Shown here piece after piece: positions 9,201 to 21,349 of a stretch of DNA of 64,000 nt. The DNA comes from Mixophyes australis. Taxonomy: Eukaryota > Chordata > Amphibia > Anura > Limnodynastidae. The DNA lies in contig JAVHZZ010000002.1 of the NCBI GenBank assembly GCA_036250195.1, positions 64,796,205-64,860,204 on the forward strand, written 5' to 3'. The position numbers and the translations under genes are program-made. The first letter of the stretch is position 1; each line of letters opens with the position of its first letter. Under the pieces are notes generated by a model. It ran no database searches and had not been told where the DNA came from. It saw nothing but the letters and a program-made list of their open reading frames with translations.

Positions 9201-12200
9201 CTGGAATGGGAGAAGGTAAAAAGATTAATTTCTACATCACTATTTTTTAGTGCAAAGTAATGATGGATTCTGTTCAGTCACTCAGTCAATGAAACGTGAC
9301 AGGGGCAGTGTCATGGTGAGCGGGGTGGGAGCTGGCAGCAGGTAACAAACATAGGTAGAGGAAGAAACTGGGTCAACAGCACAGAATAGTGATGTGGGGC
9401 TCCAGTCAAACTGATGTAGGAAGACTGTGGCGTTAAACCACAAAAAGTTATTTTCCTGGCTAATGCCCATAGCTTCCATAGGCAAAGATGGGATAGAAAG
9501 AGGGCAGCTTGTCATTGAGCCATCAGGTGACTTACAAAAGAAGTTTTGCAATGAGAAAAGTTCCTGTTCTATCACACCGTCAACTAAACAAGGCCTTATT
9601 TTTAAGACTGTGATGCAGTTTTATATGGAGAGAACTAGTCCATTTTCCAAAGCACAAGAGAAACAAAAGATCTGCTGCAGCACAAAATATGTCAATGTAG
9701 CTTCAACAATCCTCCTAGATGTAGATTGCTTACCTGCATATTTAATGAGGTGACGGGGGTGGAGGGGGGGCACGCGTTGCTACAGAGGTGGACACGCGTT
9801 ACTACAGAGGTGGAGGGGGGACACGCGTTACTACAGAGGTGACGGGGGTGGAGGGGGGGCACGCGTTGCTGCAGAGGTGGACACGCGTTACTACAGAGGT
9901 GACGGGGTGGAGGGGGGGCACGCGTTGCTGCAGAGGTGGACACGCGTTACTACAGAGGTGGAGGGGGGACACGCGTTACTATAGAGGTGGTGGGGGTGGA
10001 GGGGGGCATGCGTTACTACAGAGGTGACGGGGGTGGAGGGGGGGCACGCGTTGCTACAGAGGTGGTGGGGGTGGAGGGGGGGGCACGCGTTACTACAGAG
10101 GTGACGGGAGTGGAGGGGGGGCACGCGTTACTACAGAGGTGACGGGAGTGGAGGGGGGGCACGCGTTACTACAGAGGTGACGCGGGTGGAGGGGGGGGGC
10201 ACGCGTTACTACAGAGGTGACGGGAGTGGAGGGGGGGCACGCGTTACTACAGAGGTGGTGGGGTGGAGGGGGGGCACGCGTTACTACAGAGGTGGTGGGA
10301 GTGGAAGGGGGGCACGCGTTACTACAGAGGTGACGGGTGTGGAGGGGGGGCACGCGTTGCTACAGAGGTGGTGGGGGTGGAGGCACGCGTTACTACAGAG
10401 GTGACGGGAGTGGAGGGGGGAAACGCGTTACTACAGAGGTGGTGGGGATGGAGGGGGGGCACGCGTTACTACAGAGGTGGTGGGGGTGGAGGGGGGGCAC
10501 GCGTTACTACAGAGGTGACAGGAGTGGAGGGGGGAAACGCGTTACTACAGAGGTGGTGGGGATGGAGGGGGGGCACGCGTTACTACAGAGGTGGTGGGGG
10601 TGGAGGGGGGGCACGCGTTACTACAGAGGTGGTGGGGATGGAGGGGGGGCACGCGTTACTACAGAGGTGGTGGGGGTGGAGGGGGGGCACGCGTTACTAC
10701 AGAGGTGGTGGGGGTGGAGGGGGGCACGCTTTACTACAGAGGTGACGGGAGTGGAGGGCGGGCATGCGTTACTACAGAGGTGGAAGGGGGGCACGCGTTA
10801 CTACAGAGGTGGTGGGGGTGGAGGGGGGCACGCTTTACTACAGAGGTGACGGGAGTGGAGGGCGGGCATGCGTTACTACAGAGGTGGAAGGGGGGCACGC
10901 GTTACTACAGAGGTGACGGGAGTGGAGGGGGGGCACGCGTTACTACAGAGGTGGTGGGGATGGAGGGGGGGCACGCGTTACTACAGAGGTGGTGGGGGTG
11001 GAGGGGGGGCACGCGTTACTACAGAGGTGGTGGGGGTGGAGGGGGGGCACGCGTTACTACAGAGGTGGTGGGGGTGGAGGGGGGCACGCTTTACTACAGA
11101 GGTGACGGGAGTGGAGGGCGGGCATGCGTTACTACAGAGGTGGAAGGGGGGCACGCGTTACTACAGAGGTGACGGGGGTGGAGGGGGGGGCACACGTTAC
11201 TACAGAGGTGACGGGGGTGGAGGGGGGGCACGCATTACTACAGAGGTGACGGGGGTGGAGGGGGGGCACGCGTTACTACAGAGATGATGGGGTGGGGGGG
11301 CACGCGTTACTACAGAGGTCACAGGGGTGGGGGGGACACGCGTTACTACCGAGGTCACAGGGGTCCAGCTGATAATGGTGGTGGAGAAACACAGCAGAAC
11401 ATATACTGGGGTTCTTCCTTTATACTGCACAGCCCAATAACACAAAGTAATACCACCAGACACTACAATGTTGCTGCTTTTCTGTCTCCATCTCCTCATT
11501 ACGTAGGTAAGCCATGTATGTAATTTATTGTATGTCAAGCACATATTAATAAGATTACCCTACAGGAAATCTTATTTGTTAATTGAATACACCCTAGTTT
11601 GCTTTGTTACATTAATCCAGTTAGCAGTGTGATATTTATATAATGTTAATTCAATAAAGAAAAAAAAAAAAGAAAAAAATCTATATTTGCTTTCCAAAGC
11701 TTTGTCTTATATCTGAAATAAAAGTCTGGTTCAGTATAAATCTAATTACATCAACCTACAAAGAAAAATATCTATACAACTAAAAACAAAACTAAACTGC
11801 TTTTCCGTAAAATATAATCATGATATTTTAATAAAAGCCAAATAAATGAATAATAATTTGGAAAGAAAAAGCCAAATGTCTTAATTTTCAAAATAAATAA
11901 GGTTTGCTTTTTTGAAGATATTTTTCCATATCCATGTTCAGAACATTATGGAGCACAACTCTCATTTGAATAGTAACAATTTGTGTTCTTGTGGATTAGA
12001 AATGAAATAACACTGCACATATATAATAAAAATGTAGATTCTTGCAACTGTATTGGTTCTCCAAATATGAAATAAATGTATACTATCTACATTTTGCATG
12101 TGTGCATCCCTCTATGGCAGGGGTCAGGGAACTTTTTTACCCCCAAATATATTTAGATACGCTGACGTTACCCCTTTGATTTGAAAGGAAGGAAATCATA

Positions 12201-15200
12201 TATTATTAATTATTGGAACTCAAAATTTTATTGAATCTATTCAAAATTTCTTTTAAAGTTTCAACTTCAAAACTTCAGGTTTTGGAGAAATGATGTTGCT
12301 TCATTTTTGACACGAGAGCATCAATATTGGGGCATTTTGATGTCAGAGCAATTTGGATACAGTCTTCAGCGTCCAATCGATTTCTCTGCTTTGTTTTTAT
12401 GTTCGTTAGAGTGGAAAATCCTTGTTCGCAAAGGTAGGCTGTTGCAAAAGGCAGCAACTTTTTGACTGCCTCCTCATGTGCAATTTTGATGCCTTTGCAG
12501 CTGTTGACATCCAAAAATATGACAGATCTGCTTTGTTTTCAAATGCAATACGTGCTTCATTATTACATCGAAGCTCAAGAAGTGCCTCTGCCAACCCTTC
12601 AGGCTCTTCTGGTACAACAGCAATTTCACATTTAAAGGGGTCTACAATCCAACTGACAGCATGTGAATCGGCAGGAATTTTACCCCCAGGAATTTCATTT
12701 TTACTCCATTTGGGGTAATTTACCCCTGTTCCCTGACCACTGCTCTATGGTGCAATGATTAAACAATTGAAATAATCTAGATCAAACTGAAGGATTAATC
12801 TATTGGCACTGCTACCAGTCCTTTATTTAATATATCACATTTAGGGATAATAATCCTCTCCAGGTCACTATGAGTGGATTTTTTAAAAAAAAACAGTTTA
12901 ACGACAAAACAAATAAATAAAAAAAACCAACAACTTTATTATGGTATCATCTTTCAGTAAAAAAGAACACTGCAACAAATGTAGGACAGAAAGCTCCTCT
13001 CACTCTTCAGCCAATATTTCTAGTTGGAAAATTTGGACACACTTTCCATCCACCCAAACCTTGTCTCTTTAAAATAAGCCACTTCCCTTAATGGATTAAA
13101 AATAAATGGGGCTGTTTTGCAAAAATCAGGATTGTTGGTAGGCATGTCTCACCTATTGTAAGACTGCAGGGACCTTGCTCATTACTTGCTGCAGTGCCCG
13201 AGAATATCTGAAGTGAGCAATACTGAGGACTATGACTACGGCCTATTGAATGTGCTTAGCAATAAGTTAGGGTCATGGTTACAGTCCAGGTACCATGTGG
13301 TGTGGAGGATGAGTTACATGAGTACATTACAAAATGGTAGTAATGGAGCAGAAGTAGGTATTTTAAATACCTTACTATGGCTGTTGGTCTTTTAAGAGTC
13401 TCATGTTTTCATCAAATCAGAGGAGATAAAAAGAGGATTTATGTACTTACGTTAAATCCGTTTCTCTGATTCCGTCTGGGGGACACTGCTTACCATGGGT
13501 TGTGGAAGGGAGCTTGGGAGTTGGCACCTAGCTAGTTAATCTTTAGCACTGCTGACAGACCCCTCCCCTCTACAACCCCCCTGCCTCTTCCTGTTCAGTT
13601 AATTAAAAAGCCCAAGGAAAAAAGGCCAATCAAACAAGAGCACACAGAAGAAAAGCAGAAGGGAGGGATCGCAGTGTCCCCCAGACGGAATCAGAGAAAC
13701 GGATTTAACGTAAGTACATAAATCCTCTTTTCTCTTTCATCCAGTCTGGGGGACACTGCTTATCATGGGGATGTTCTAAAGCAGCCCCCTAAGGGTGGGA
13801 CTACTCTGAAAGCCCCGCTCGTAAAGCACTACGAGCGAAATCTGCATCCGCGGATGCAAATATATTAAACTGGTAAAATTTTGTAAATGTGTGGACAGAG
13901 GACCAGGTGGCTGCCCTGCAAAGCTGGTCTGCAGAAGCCCCATTTCTCGCTGCCCACAACGCCCCTACCGATCTGGTGGAATAGGCCGTAAGCCTCTCTG
14001 GCACCGGACGGTTAGCCTTTATGTAAGCTTGCTTAATGGTTGCCGTAATCCATCTTGCAATGGACTGTTTTGAGGTTGGCCAGCCTCTCTTATTAGCATC
14101 ATAAAGAACAAACAGAGAATCAGTACGTCTAATCTGAGAAGTTCTTTTGACATAAATGCGGAGAGCCCTAACCACATCTAACTTTTCCATAGACTGTTGA
14201 TCCGAATGGGAAGTAGATGAAAAGACCGGAACTACAATTTCCTGGTTCAGATGGAAAGCCAAAACTACTTTTGGAACGAAGGAAGGGAGGGTTCTTAACA
14301 CCGCTCTGTCCTCGTGGAAAACCAGATATGGTTCCCGGCAAGACAGAGCTCCTAATTCCGAAACCCTACGTGCAGATGCAATAGCCAAAAGAAAGAGGAC
14401 CTTCCAGGTCAACCACTTCAAATCTGCCACAAGTAATGGTTCAAAGGGAGGCCCTTTAAGCATATCCAGTACCAGGTTAAGATCCCATGGTGCTGTAGGC
14501 GAAACATAGGGAGGCTGAATATGTAAGACTCCCTGAAGGAAAGTCCTAATATCTAGCAAATATGCTAATTTCAGGTAAAAAAAAGACTGAAAGTGCCCAT
14601 ACCTGAACTTTTAGGGACCCTAACCGAAGTCCTGCTTCCAGGCTATCCTGAAGGAAAGCCAATAAGCGAGGGAGACGAAAGGAGGACTTGTGACATGTCC
14701 TATTTTCGCACCATCTGATATAGGCTCGCCAAATCCGGTGATAGATGTGAGCTGAAACTGGCTTTCTGGCTCGCATCATAGTGTTCACTACACTGGGGGA
14801 AAAACCCCTAGCTCTCCAGAGGCTGGCTTCAACAGCCATGCCATTAAACTGAGCTGAGGTAAATTCTGGTGACGGAAGGGACCCTGCAGAAGAAAGTCGT
14901 CTCGTGACGGAAGACGAAATCTTTGTCCTTCCGCCATAGAGATTATGTCCGCGTACCAGACTCGCGCGGCCATGAGGGAGTTATTAGAATTACTGGCAGA
15001 CCGCCTTGCCTTACTCGTCTGAGTACGCGAGGAAGCATGGGAATCGGAGGAAACAGGTATCCCAACCTGAACTCCCATGACATTACGTTCACTGCCACCG
15101 CTAAGGGGTCTCTTGCCCTTGCCCAAAGCCTGTGAACCTTTCTGTTGTGTCTGGAGGTCATGAGATATATATCCGGAAGACCCCACCTCTGAACCAGAGA

Positions 15201-18200
15201 CTGAAAAACTTCCGGATGGAGTGACCACTTCCCCGCCATCATTCATCTGATTTCGACTTAGGTAGTCGGCCTCCCAATTCCTTATTACTGGAATGAATAC
15301 TGCCAATATTGCTGGAACATATTGTTCTGCCCAAACCAAAATTTGAGCTGCAATTTTCATTGCAGCTGCACTCCTGGTTCCTCCCTGCCTGTTGACATAT
15401 GCCACAGCCGTGGCATTGTCGGACTGAATTCTGACAGGGTGGCCCTGGAGGAGGGACTGGGCCCCCCCCGGAGGGCTAAAAGAATAGCCTTCAACTCCAG
15501 CAAGTTTATTGATAGGGCTGATTCCTGAACCGACCAAAGTCCCTGGATCCGGAGGTGCAGGATTACCGCCCCCCAACCTTTCAGGCTGGCGTCTGTCGTG
15601 GCTATGATCCATGACCATGGAGCGAAGGACCTGCCCACCGACAGGTGATCCTGATTCAGCCACCACTGGAGCGACTCTCTCGCCCCCGGAGACAGCGAAA
15701 TCTTCTGGAGATCCAAGTGTATGTGGGATCCTGAACATTTCCGTAACAGATCCCAGTGGAAGCATCGAGAATGAGCCCGGCCGAAGGGGATCATCTCGAA
15801 GGAGGCTACCATCTTCCCAAGCAGCCGCATGCACAAATGAAATGAGGGATTGGGAGAGGACAAGACCTGAGTTGTTATAGTCCGGATTGAACTGATTTTC
15901 TCCGTAGGCAGAAACACTTTCTGCCAACTGGTATCCATGATAAGCCCCAGGAAGACCATGCGGAACCATCTGGGATTTGTTTAAGTTTATCAGCCATCCA
16001 TAGCTCTCGAGGACTGCCAAGGTGAGTGATAAGTGCTGACGTAAGCAAATCTCTGAGGAGGATTTGATGAGCAGATCATCCAAATAAGGCACAACCTGAA
16101 CTCCCTTTAAGTGAAGACGCGTCACCATGACCGACATGATCTTCGCGAAGACCCTCGGAGCTGTGGAGAGGCCGAAGGGAAGGGCCCGAAACTGATAGTG
16201 GGAGGACCCCACTGTGAATCTTACGAGAGACTGATGGTCGCTCCAAATGGGAACGTGGAGGTATGATCCTTCACTATGCCGTTTATTACCGACCTCAGGG
16301 ATTTCATCCGAAATCTGTCCACTCGTAAGTGCACATTGAGGCTCTTTAGGTTTAAAATGAGCCGAAAGGACCCGTCCGGCTTCTTGACCAGAAACAGATT
16401 TGAATAAAACCCCTGTCCCTTCTGGTTGTCTGGGACCTTGCAGATGACTCTTTGCGAAAGAAGAGAGGCGACACAAGCCTGTATTGCCTGTCTTCTTGTT
16501 GGATCTCGGGGTAGAGAGGTTACAAAGAAACAATGTGGTACAGGGCCCAGCAGGTCTATCATGTACCCCCTTGATATAATGCCCCGAATCCAAGGGTCTT
16601 GGGAAGACGCTGACCATTGTTCCCGAAACAGAGACAGACGTCCCCCCACTGGCGCTACCTCCGGCAGAGTAGAGTGGTCGTCAGGACGCAGGCTTCTCCT
16701 GGGTCTTGGAGGCCTGGCGCCTAGCTGCAAACGAAGATCTGCCCCTGACAGAGGAGCCTCGAGCAATAGGTTGTCTACCTCTAAAGGACTGTCCTCTAGG
16801 CAAATAGGTCCCCCTAAAGGGCTGACGAAAGGAACTGACACGAGAAGTCCAGTCCCTACTTGAAAATACCGGCAAAGAAGTGCTTTTGCCCCCTGTTGCC
16901 TGGGAAATCATAGTATTTAGTTCCGGGCCGAACAAACCTGCTGCTGAAAAGGGAATGGTTTCAACTGACTTTTTTGATTCCGCATCTCCTTCCCAGGATT
17001 TCAGCCATAACATTCTTCTTGCTGAAATAGATGCAGCCTGAATAGAGGCGGACATAGACGCTGTGTTCTGGGCCGCCTCATAAAGGTACCCTGATGCCTC
17101 TTTGAAATGCAAGGCCAGGGGAAGTAAATCAGAGTCCTGTAAGGCCTCTGCCAGTTAGTCTGCCCATGCTTCCATGGCTCTAGCAGCCCAAGCTGAAGCA
17201 AATGTGGGCCTAAAAGAAGAACCCGCAGCCACAAATATAGATTTCAGCTGGGATTCTACTCTGCGATCATTGGCATCTTGCAGAGTTGCTGAACCTGGGA
17301 CTGGTAGTAAAGTGTGTTTGGCCAAACGGGCTACTGGAATATCCACCATAGGGATACTCTCTCAGCAAGCCACGTCTTCCTCCTGCAATGGATATAGGGA
17401 GGAGAATCTTTTGGGAACAGAGAACCTTTTATCAGGCTATTTCCAGGCTCTGAGTTCTACCGAAGGGGGAAACCGGGAAGCCTTTCTTTTGGCCTTCTTA
17501 AAGAGACTTCTGTCTCTGGGAGTAGGATCCTCCGGTTCTGGGAGGTCCAACGCTTGTCTCACCGCTAAAACCAAATCATTAATAAATTGGCTTTTAGAGT
17601 TTTCTTCCTGTCCCAAAGGTTGAACCTGGTCAGGATCAGAATTAATTTCCCCCTTATCCTCTGAAAACCCCTCAGAGTTTGAAAAGACCATAAGGGTATT
17701 ATCAGATCTAGGCCGCTTTCTTTTAGCAGGCGGAATGTTTGGGGATTCAAGTAACTGGTTCAGCTTATCCAAACCCCTTATAAAAGCTGCGGACCATGCC
17801 GGTTCTGTGGGAACAGGGGCTTGGTCCGTATTTAATGAGGAAGGTCCTGGTAGACGTAACAATAGAACCTGTGGTAGCAGGGAGGCCCAAGGGAGTACTA
17901 GTATTATTAGCCACAGAAGTTGCCACAGTAGATCGCAATTGATTGGATTGAAAAACCATCTGTGCTAAAGAGGAAACCGACTGTGTCAGGGAGGCCACCC
18001 AGGCCGGTTCCTCCGTCAGTGGGGCTGAAATATGCTGGGTTTGCGCAGGGGGGACCCCTGCTTTGCAGACAGAGCAGAGCGCCAATGGGTCCTTCTGCCC
18101 ACAAGGTAATTTTACATTACATTTTGAACATGTGAAATATTTTGCCATAGGGCCCTTTCCCTTATCTGTCATTTTTTTTTTATAAAGGAAGGCACACCAA

Positions 18201-20937
18201 ACACACAGACTTAAATTGTTAAATTTAGCCGAGTAGAGAGAGTGTAGAGAGAATAGTGTGAAAAAATAAGTAATCAACTAATCTTGTCATAAAAGTTGTA
18301 CTTGTAATTATTTTAAACACAATATAATACTTAGGCAAGTTGGAAAACTACAATATAACCCCTACTAGCCCACTTTGTACACAGCAATACAGAGTATGTG
18401 TTTAAATAAATCAGATACTTAGCCCATAGGCCAAACAGGGGAGACGTCCAACAGCGGTGTCCTGATGCCTGCTCCCTCAGATCTGTTCTCTCTTCCCGGG
18501 CTTCTCCTTGGCGCCAGAAGACCGGGTTAAACCATCTCTCTCTGGAAGGCAGGGGAGCTCTATGTCTTAGCTCCTCCCCCTTCTGATAATGCTGTCTCCG
18601 CAGCTGTTTCTCTGCCTGTATAAAAAATAACAATAGGTATGTGGCAGAGTAGTGGAGACCTCAAGAGTTGAGGTCTCCGCAGCGGATAGTACCCGATGCC
18701 CCCTCCTATGTATGAGGGGGGATCCTGGTATAGCCCCCTGTAGTTCTCCTCGCTCCTCCGCGATCCAAGATGGCCACCGTCATTTGAAATCTCCGATAAC
18801 CGGCGCTCTATGCCTGCAGTGGCAGCGACGGTTATCGGGGAGGCTCCAGGAGAGACAGCGGTCCGTGAGACCGCTTGTCACTCACAATTCAGGCACCCCA
18901 TTCTGTCCCTGTCAGTGAGAGCCTCTGGCTCTCATCTGACAGGGTAGTGCCTGCGCTGCTCTGCTGTGAGTGTGTTCTCTATAGTAGAACACACTCCCAG
19001 GTCTGCCACCTATAAAAAGTTTAAAGAATAATAAAATAAAAAGAAAAAATAAAGAATACATGCAGTAATTAAAAACACTGCCCAACTCCATGGGCACCTA
19101 AAAAAAACTGAGCAGGAAGAGGCAGGGGGATTGTAGAGGGGAGGGGTCTGTCAGCAGTGCTAAAGTTATCTAGCTAGGTGCCATCTCCCGAGCTCCCCTC
19201 CACAACCCATGGTAAGCAGTGTCCCCCAGACTGGATGAAAGAGAAAGGACATTTTTTGGCAATGCTCATAAATCACCTGGCAGAGGGAGATCCATGCCCA
19301 TAAAGCTTACTATTTCAAGGTGGCCATGTTAAACTTGGCCAGTTTGTCCGCATCAGTCTTGCTGAAGAATCAAAAGGTGCAATTCATACCTGTTTAAAAT
19401 CAGAGTCTTTTCCGACCATTATCTGTAGTATGTAGATGACTGAATCGCCCTTCATTGGAGACAAGGACTCCCAGGTGACTTCACAGGTGTGCTCATTGAT
19501 CCGGTCTATTCGTGGAGCTGGGAAGAGAACAGATGCAGAACAAACAGCTCTTAGTTTCAAAATTATAAAGAAAAATAACTTTTGACTTTGCTATCAAATG
19601 GGAAGTTACTGTTTTACAGTGGCTCCACCGCTGTGAATTGTTGGTGGCCTTAGGCGATGTCATGTCATCCAACCAGTTGCAGATTTCTATCAAAATATAT
19701 TGTAAAAACTTCTGAATTCACCAGGAAGTAATGGTTTTATAAGCATGTAATCTGGAAGTGACACCAGGGGACATAAAGAGCCCGCTCTAAACTGAACACT
19801 CAAGTGGCCAAATCAGACAAGATGCAGCCCCAGCTTTGCACATATGTCCTTTCAAAGACATAATCCTGTGGATTGTAAGCATGCGAGCTGGCCCCTCTTA
19901 CTTCTATAGTGCCCAGTATGGTTTTATTACAGTGTTTGTTGCCAACTGTAGAGCGCTATATAAATAAATGATGAGTCCACCATGGCAGATAAGGATCACG
20001 GTCATTTCAGAGCATACACACTGCAATAACTGGGCCAAATACAATATTGCAACGTGTATGGACGTGAATTATCTAAGTCCTTTGACAACTGTTCTCTTCC
20101 CAGAATAAATCATAAAAAACACCTCATCAGTAACATAAACAAGCACAAAACACCAACAGATAAAATCATCATTATGCTGTTTATTGATTTCACCAAAACT
20201 ATTTTAACATGTATCTTGATATTACAACCAATATATATATATCAGTATATCTCAAACAATTATTTATGGAAAGGTTTTCACCAATTCTCATGCCCCAAGT
20301 ATAAAAACAGAATTAGAAAAAACTGACATTGCTGTCTCTTGACAGTGAAGGCCTTTCTAGAGAGGGGCAAGCAGTGCTCCCATCTGTGTCACTAACATAA
20401 AACACTGCATATTGCAAGAGCCAAGCTTGAGTGTGCTCTAGATGTTAGAATTTCCCTTAATAACTAATGGCACACTCACCTTTCAAGGCAGGAGGAATTG
20501 ATTTGGGAGTTGTGAAAACATATTCTGGGGAAAAGGGTCCCTCGCCAGCCTCATTACAGGCCTGGATGCGAAATTTATAAGACGTGGACTCATTCAATCT
20601 TTGTACTTTGTAAGTATGACATGGACCTCTGTATAAGGATATAAACCTAAGGGATAAAGAAAAAGCCCATTTGTCACATGACTGCTAAGGAATAGTAATA
20701 TACATTATATATGTATACACATACACTTTATATATACACAGGAGAGTTACATGACCATATCAGAGGAAAACAGGTCCCCTTTACAGTAAATTATGTTTAA
20801 ATTCAATTTTAATATTTATTTAATTTGTTTTAATTAAGAAAACTGCCTCAGAACAGTGAAATATATTGTTATTCTTGTCATTCTCCAACATGACCGTTAT
20901 ATAATGTAGTTGTGTAAGTAAAAAAAATAATTATATA

Positions 20938-20983
<46 letters not shown>

Positions 20984-21101
20984 AAGAGAGAGAAAAAGAG
21001 AGAGAGAGAGAGAAAAAGAGAGAGAGAGAGAGAAAAAGAGAGAGAGAGAGAGAAAGAGAAGAGAGAGAGAGAGAAAAGAGAGAGAGAGAGAGAAAGAAGA
21101 G

Positions 21102-21152
<51 letters not shown>

Positions 21153-21315
21153 AGAGAGAGAGAGAGAGAGAAAAAGAGAGAGAGAGAGAGAGAGAAAAAG
21201 AGAGAGAGAGAGAGAGAGAAATAGAGAGAGAGAGAGAGAAAAAGAGGAGAGAGAGAGGAGAGAAAAGAGAGAGAGAGAGAGAGAAAAAGAGAGAGAGAGA
21301 GAGAGAGAGAAAAAA

Positions 21316-21349
<34 letters not shown>

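Larger units (their letters stand above)
13429..19246 (-). mobile_element. Full-length but degenerate DIRS-type tyrosine-recombinase retrotransposon
   Basis: Coding order on the minus strand is gag-like, RT, RNase H, tyrosine recombinase. The ends carry inverted terminal repeats of about 125 bp (13475-13600 and 19107-19235, about 95% alike by eye). An internal complementary region at 13671-13770 is complementary to both outer ends. No target site duplication is evident, as expected when a tyrosine recombinase inserts a circular intermediate. It lies in the last FNDC3A intron, in the same direction as the gene. Frameshifts and deletions show the copy is dead. Confidence 0.92.

Noticed and set aside
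9752..11366. Regularly spaced repeats suggesting a CRISPR-like array
   Set aside because: Units are contiguous and vary throughout, there are no unique spacers, and the context is a vertebrate intron.
9788..11523. Long overlapping Gly/Arg/Tyr-rich plus and Pro/Cys-rich minus open frames
   Set aside because: They are translations of the minisatellite in several frames, open only because the unit lacks stops in those frames. No start context, no family.
14788..16617. 609-codon minus-strand open frame as a single gene
   Set aside because: Its first ~90 codons are out of frame relative to the DIRS RT, and it crosses the motif A deletion; it is a chance fusion of frames in a dead element.
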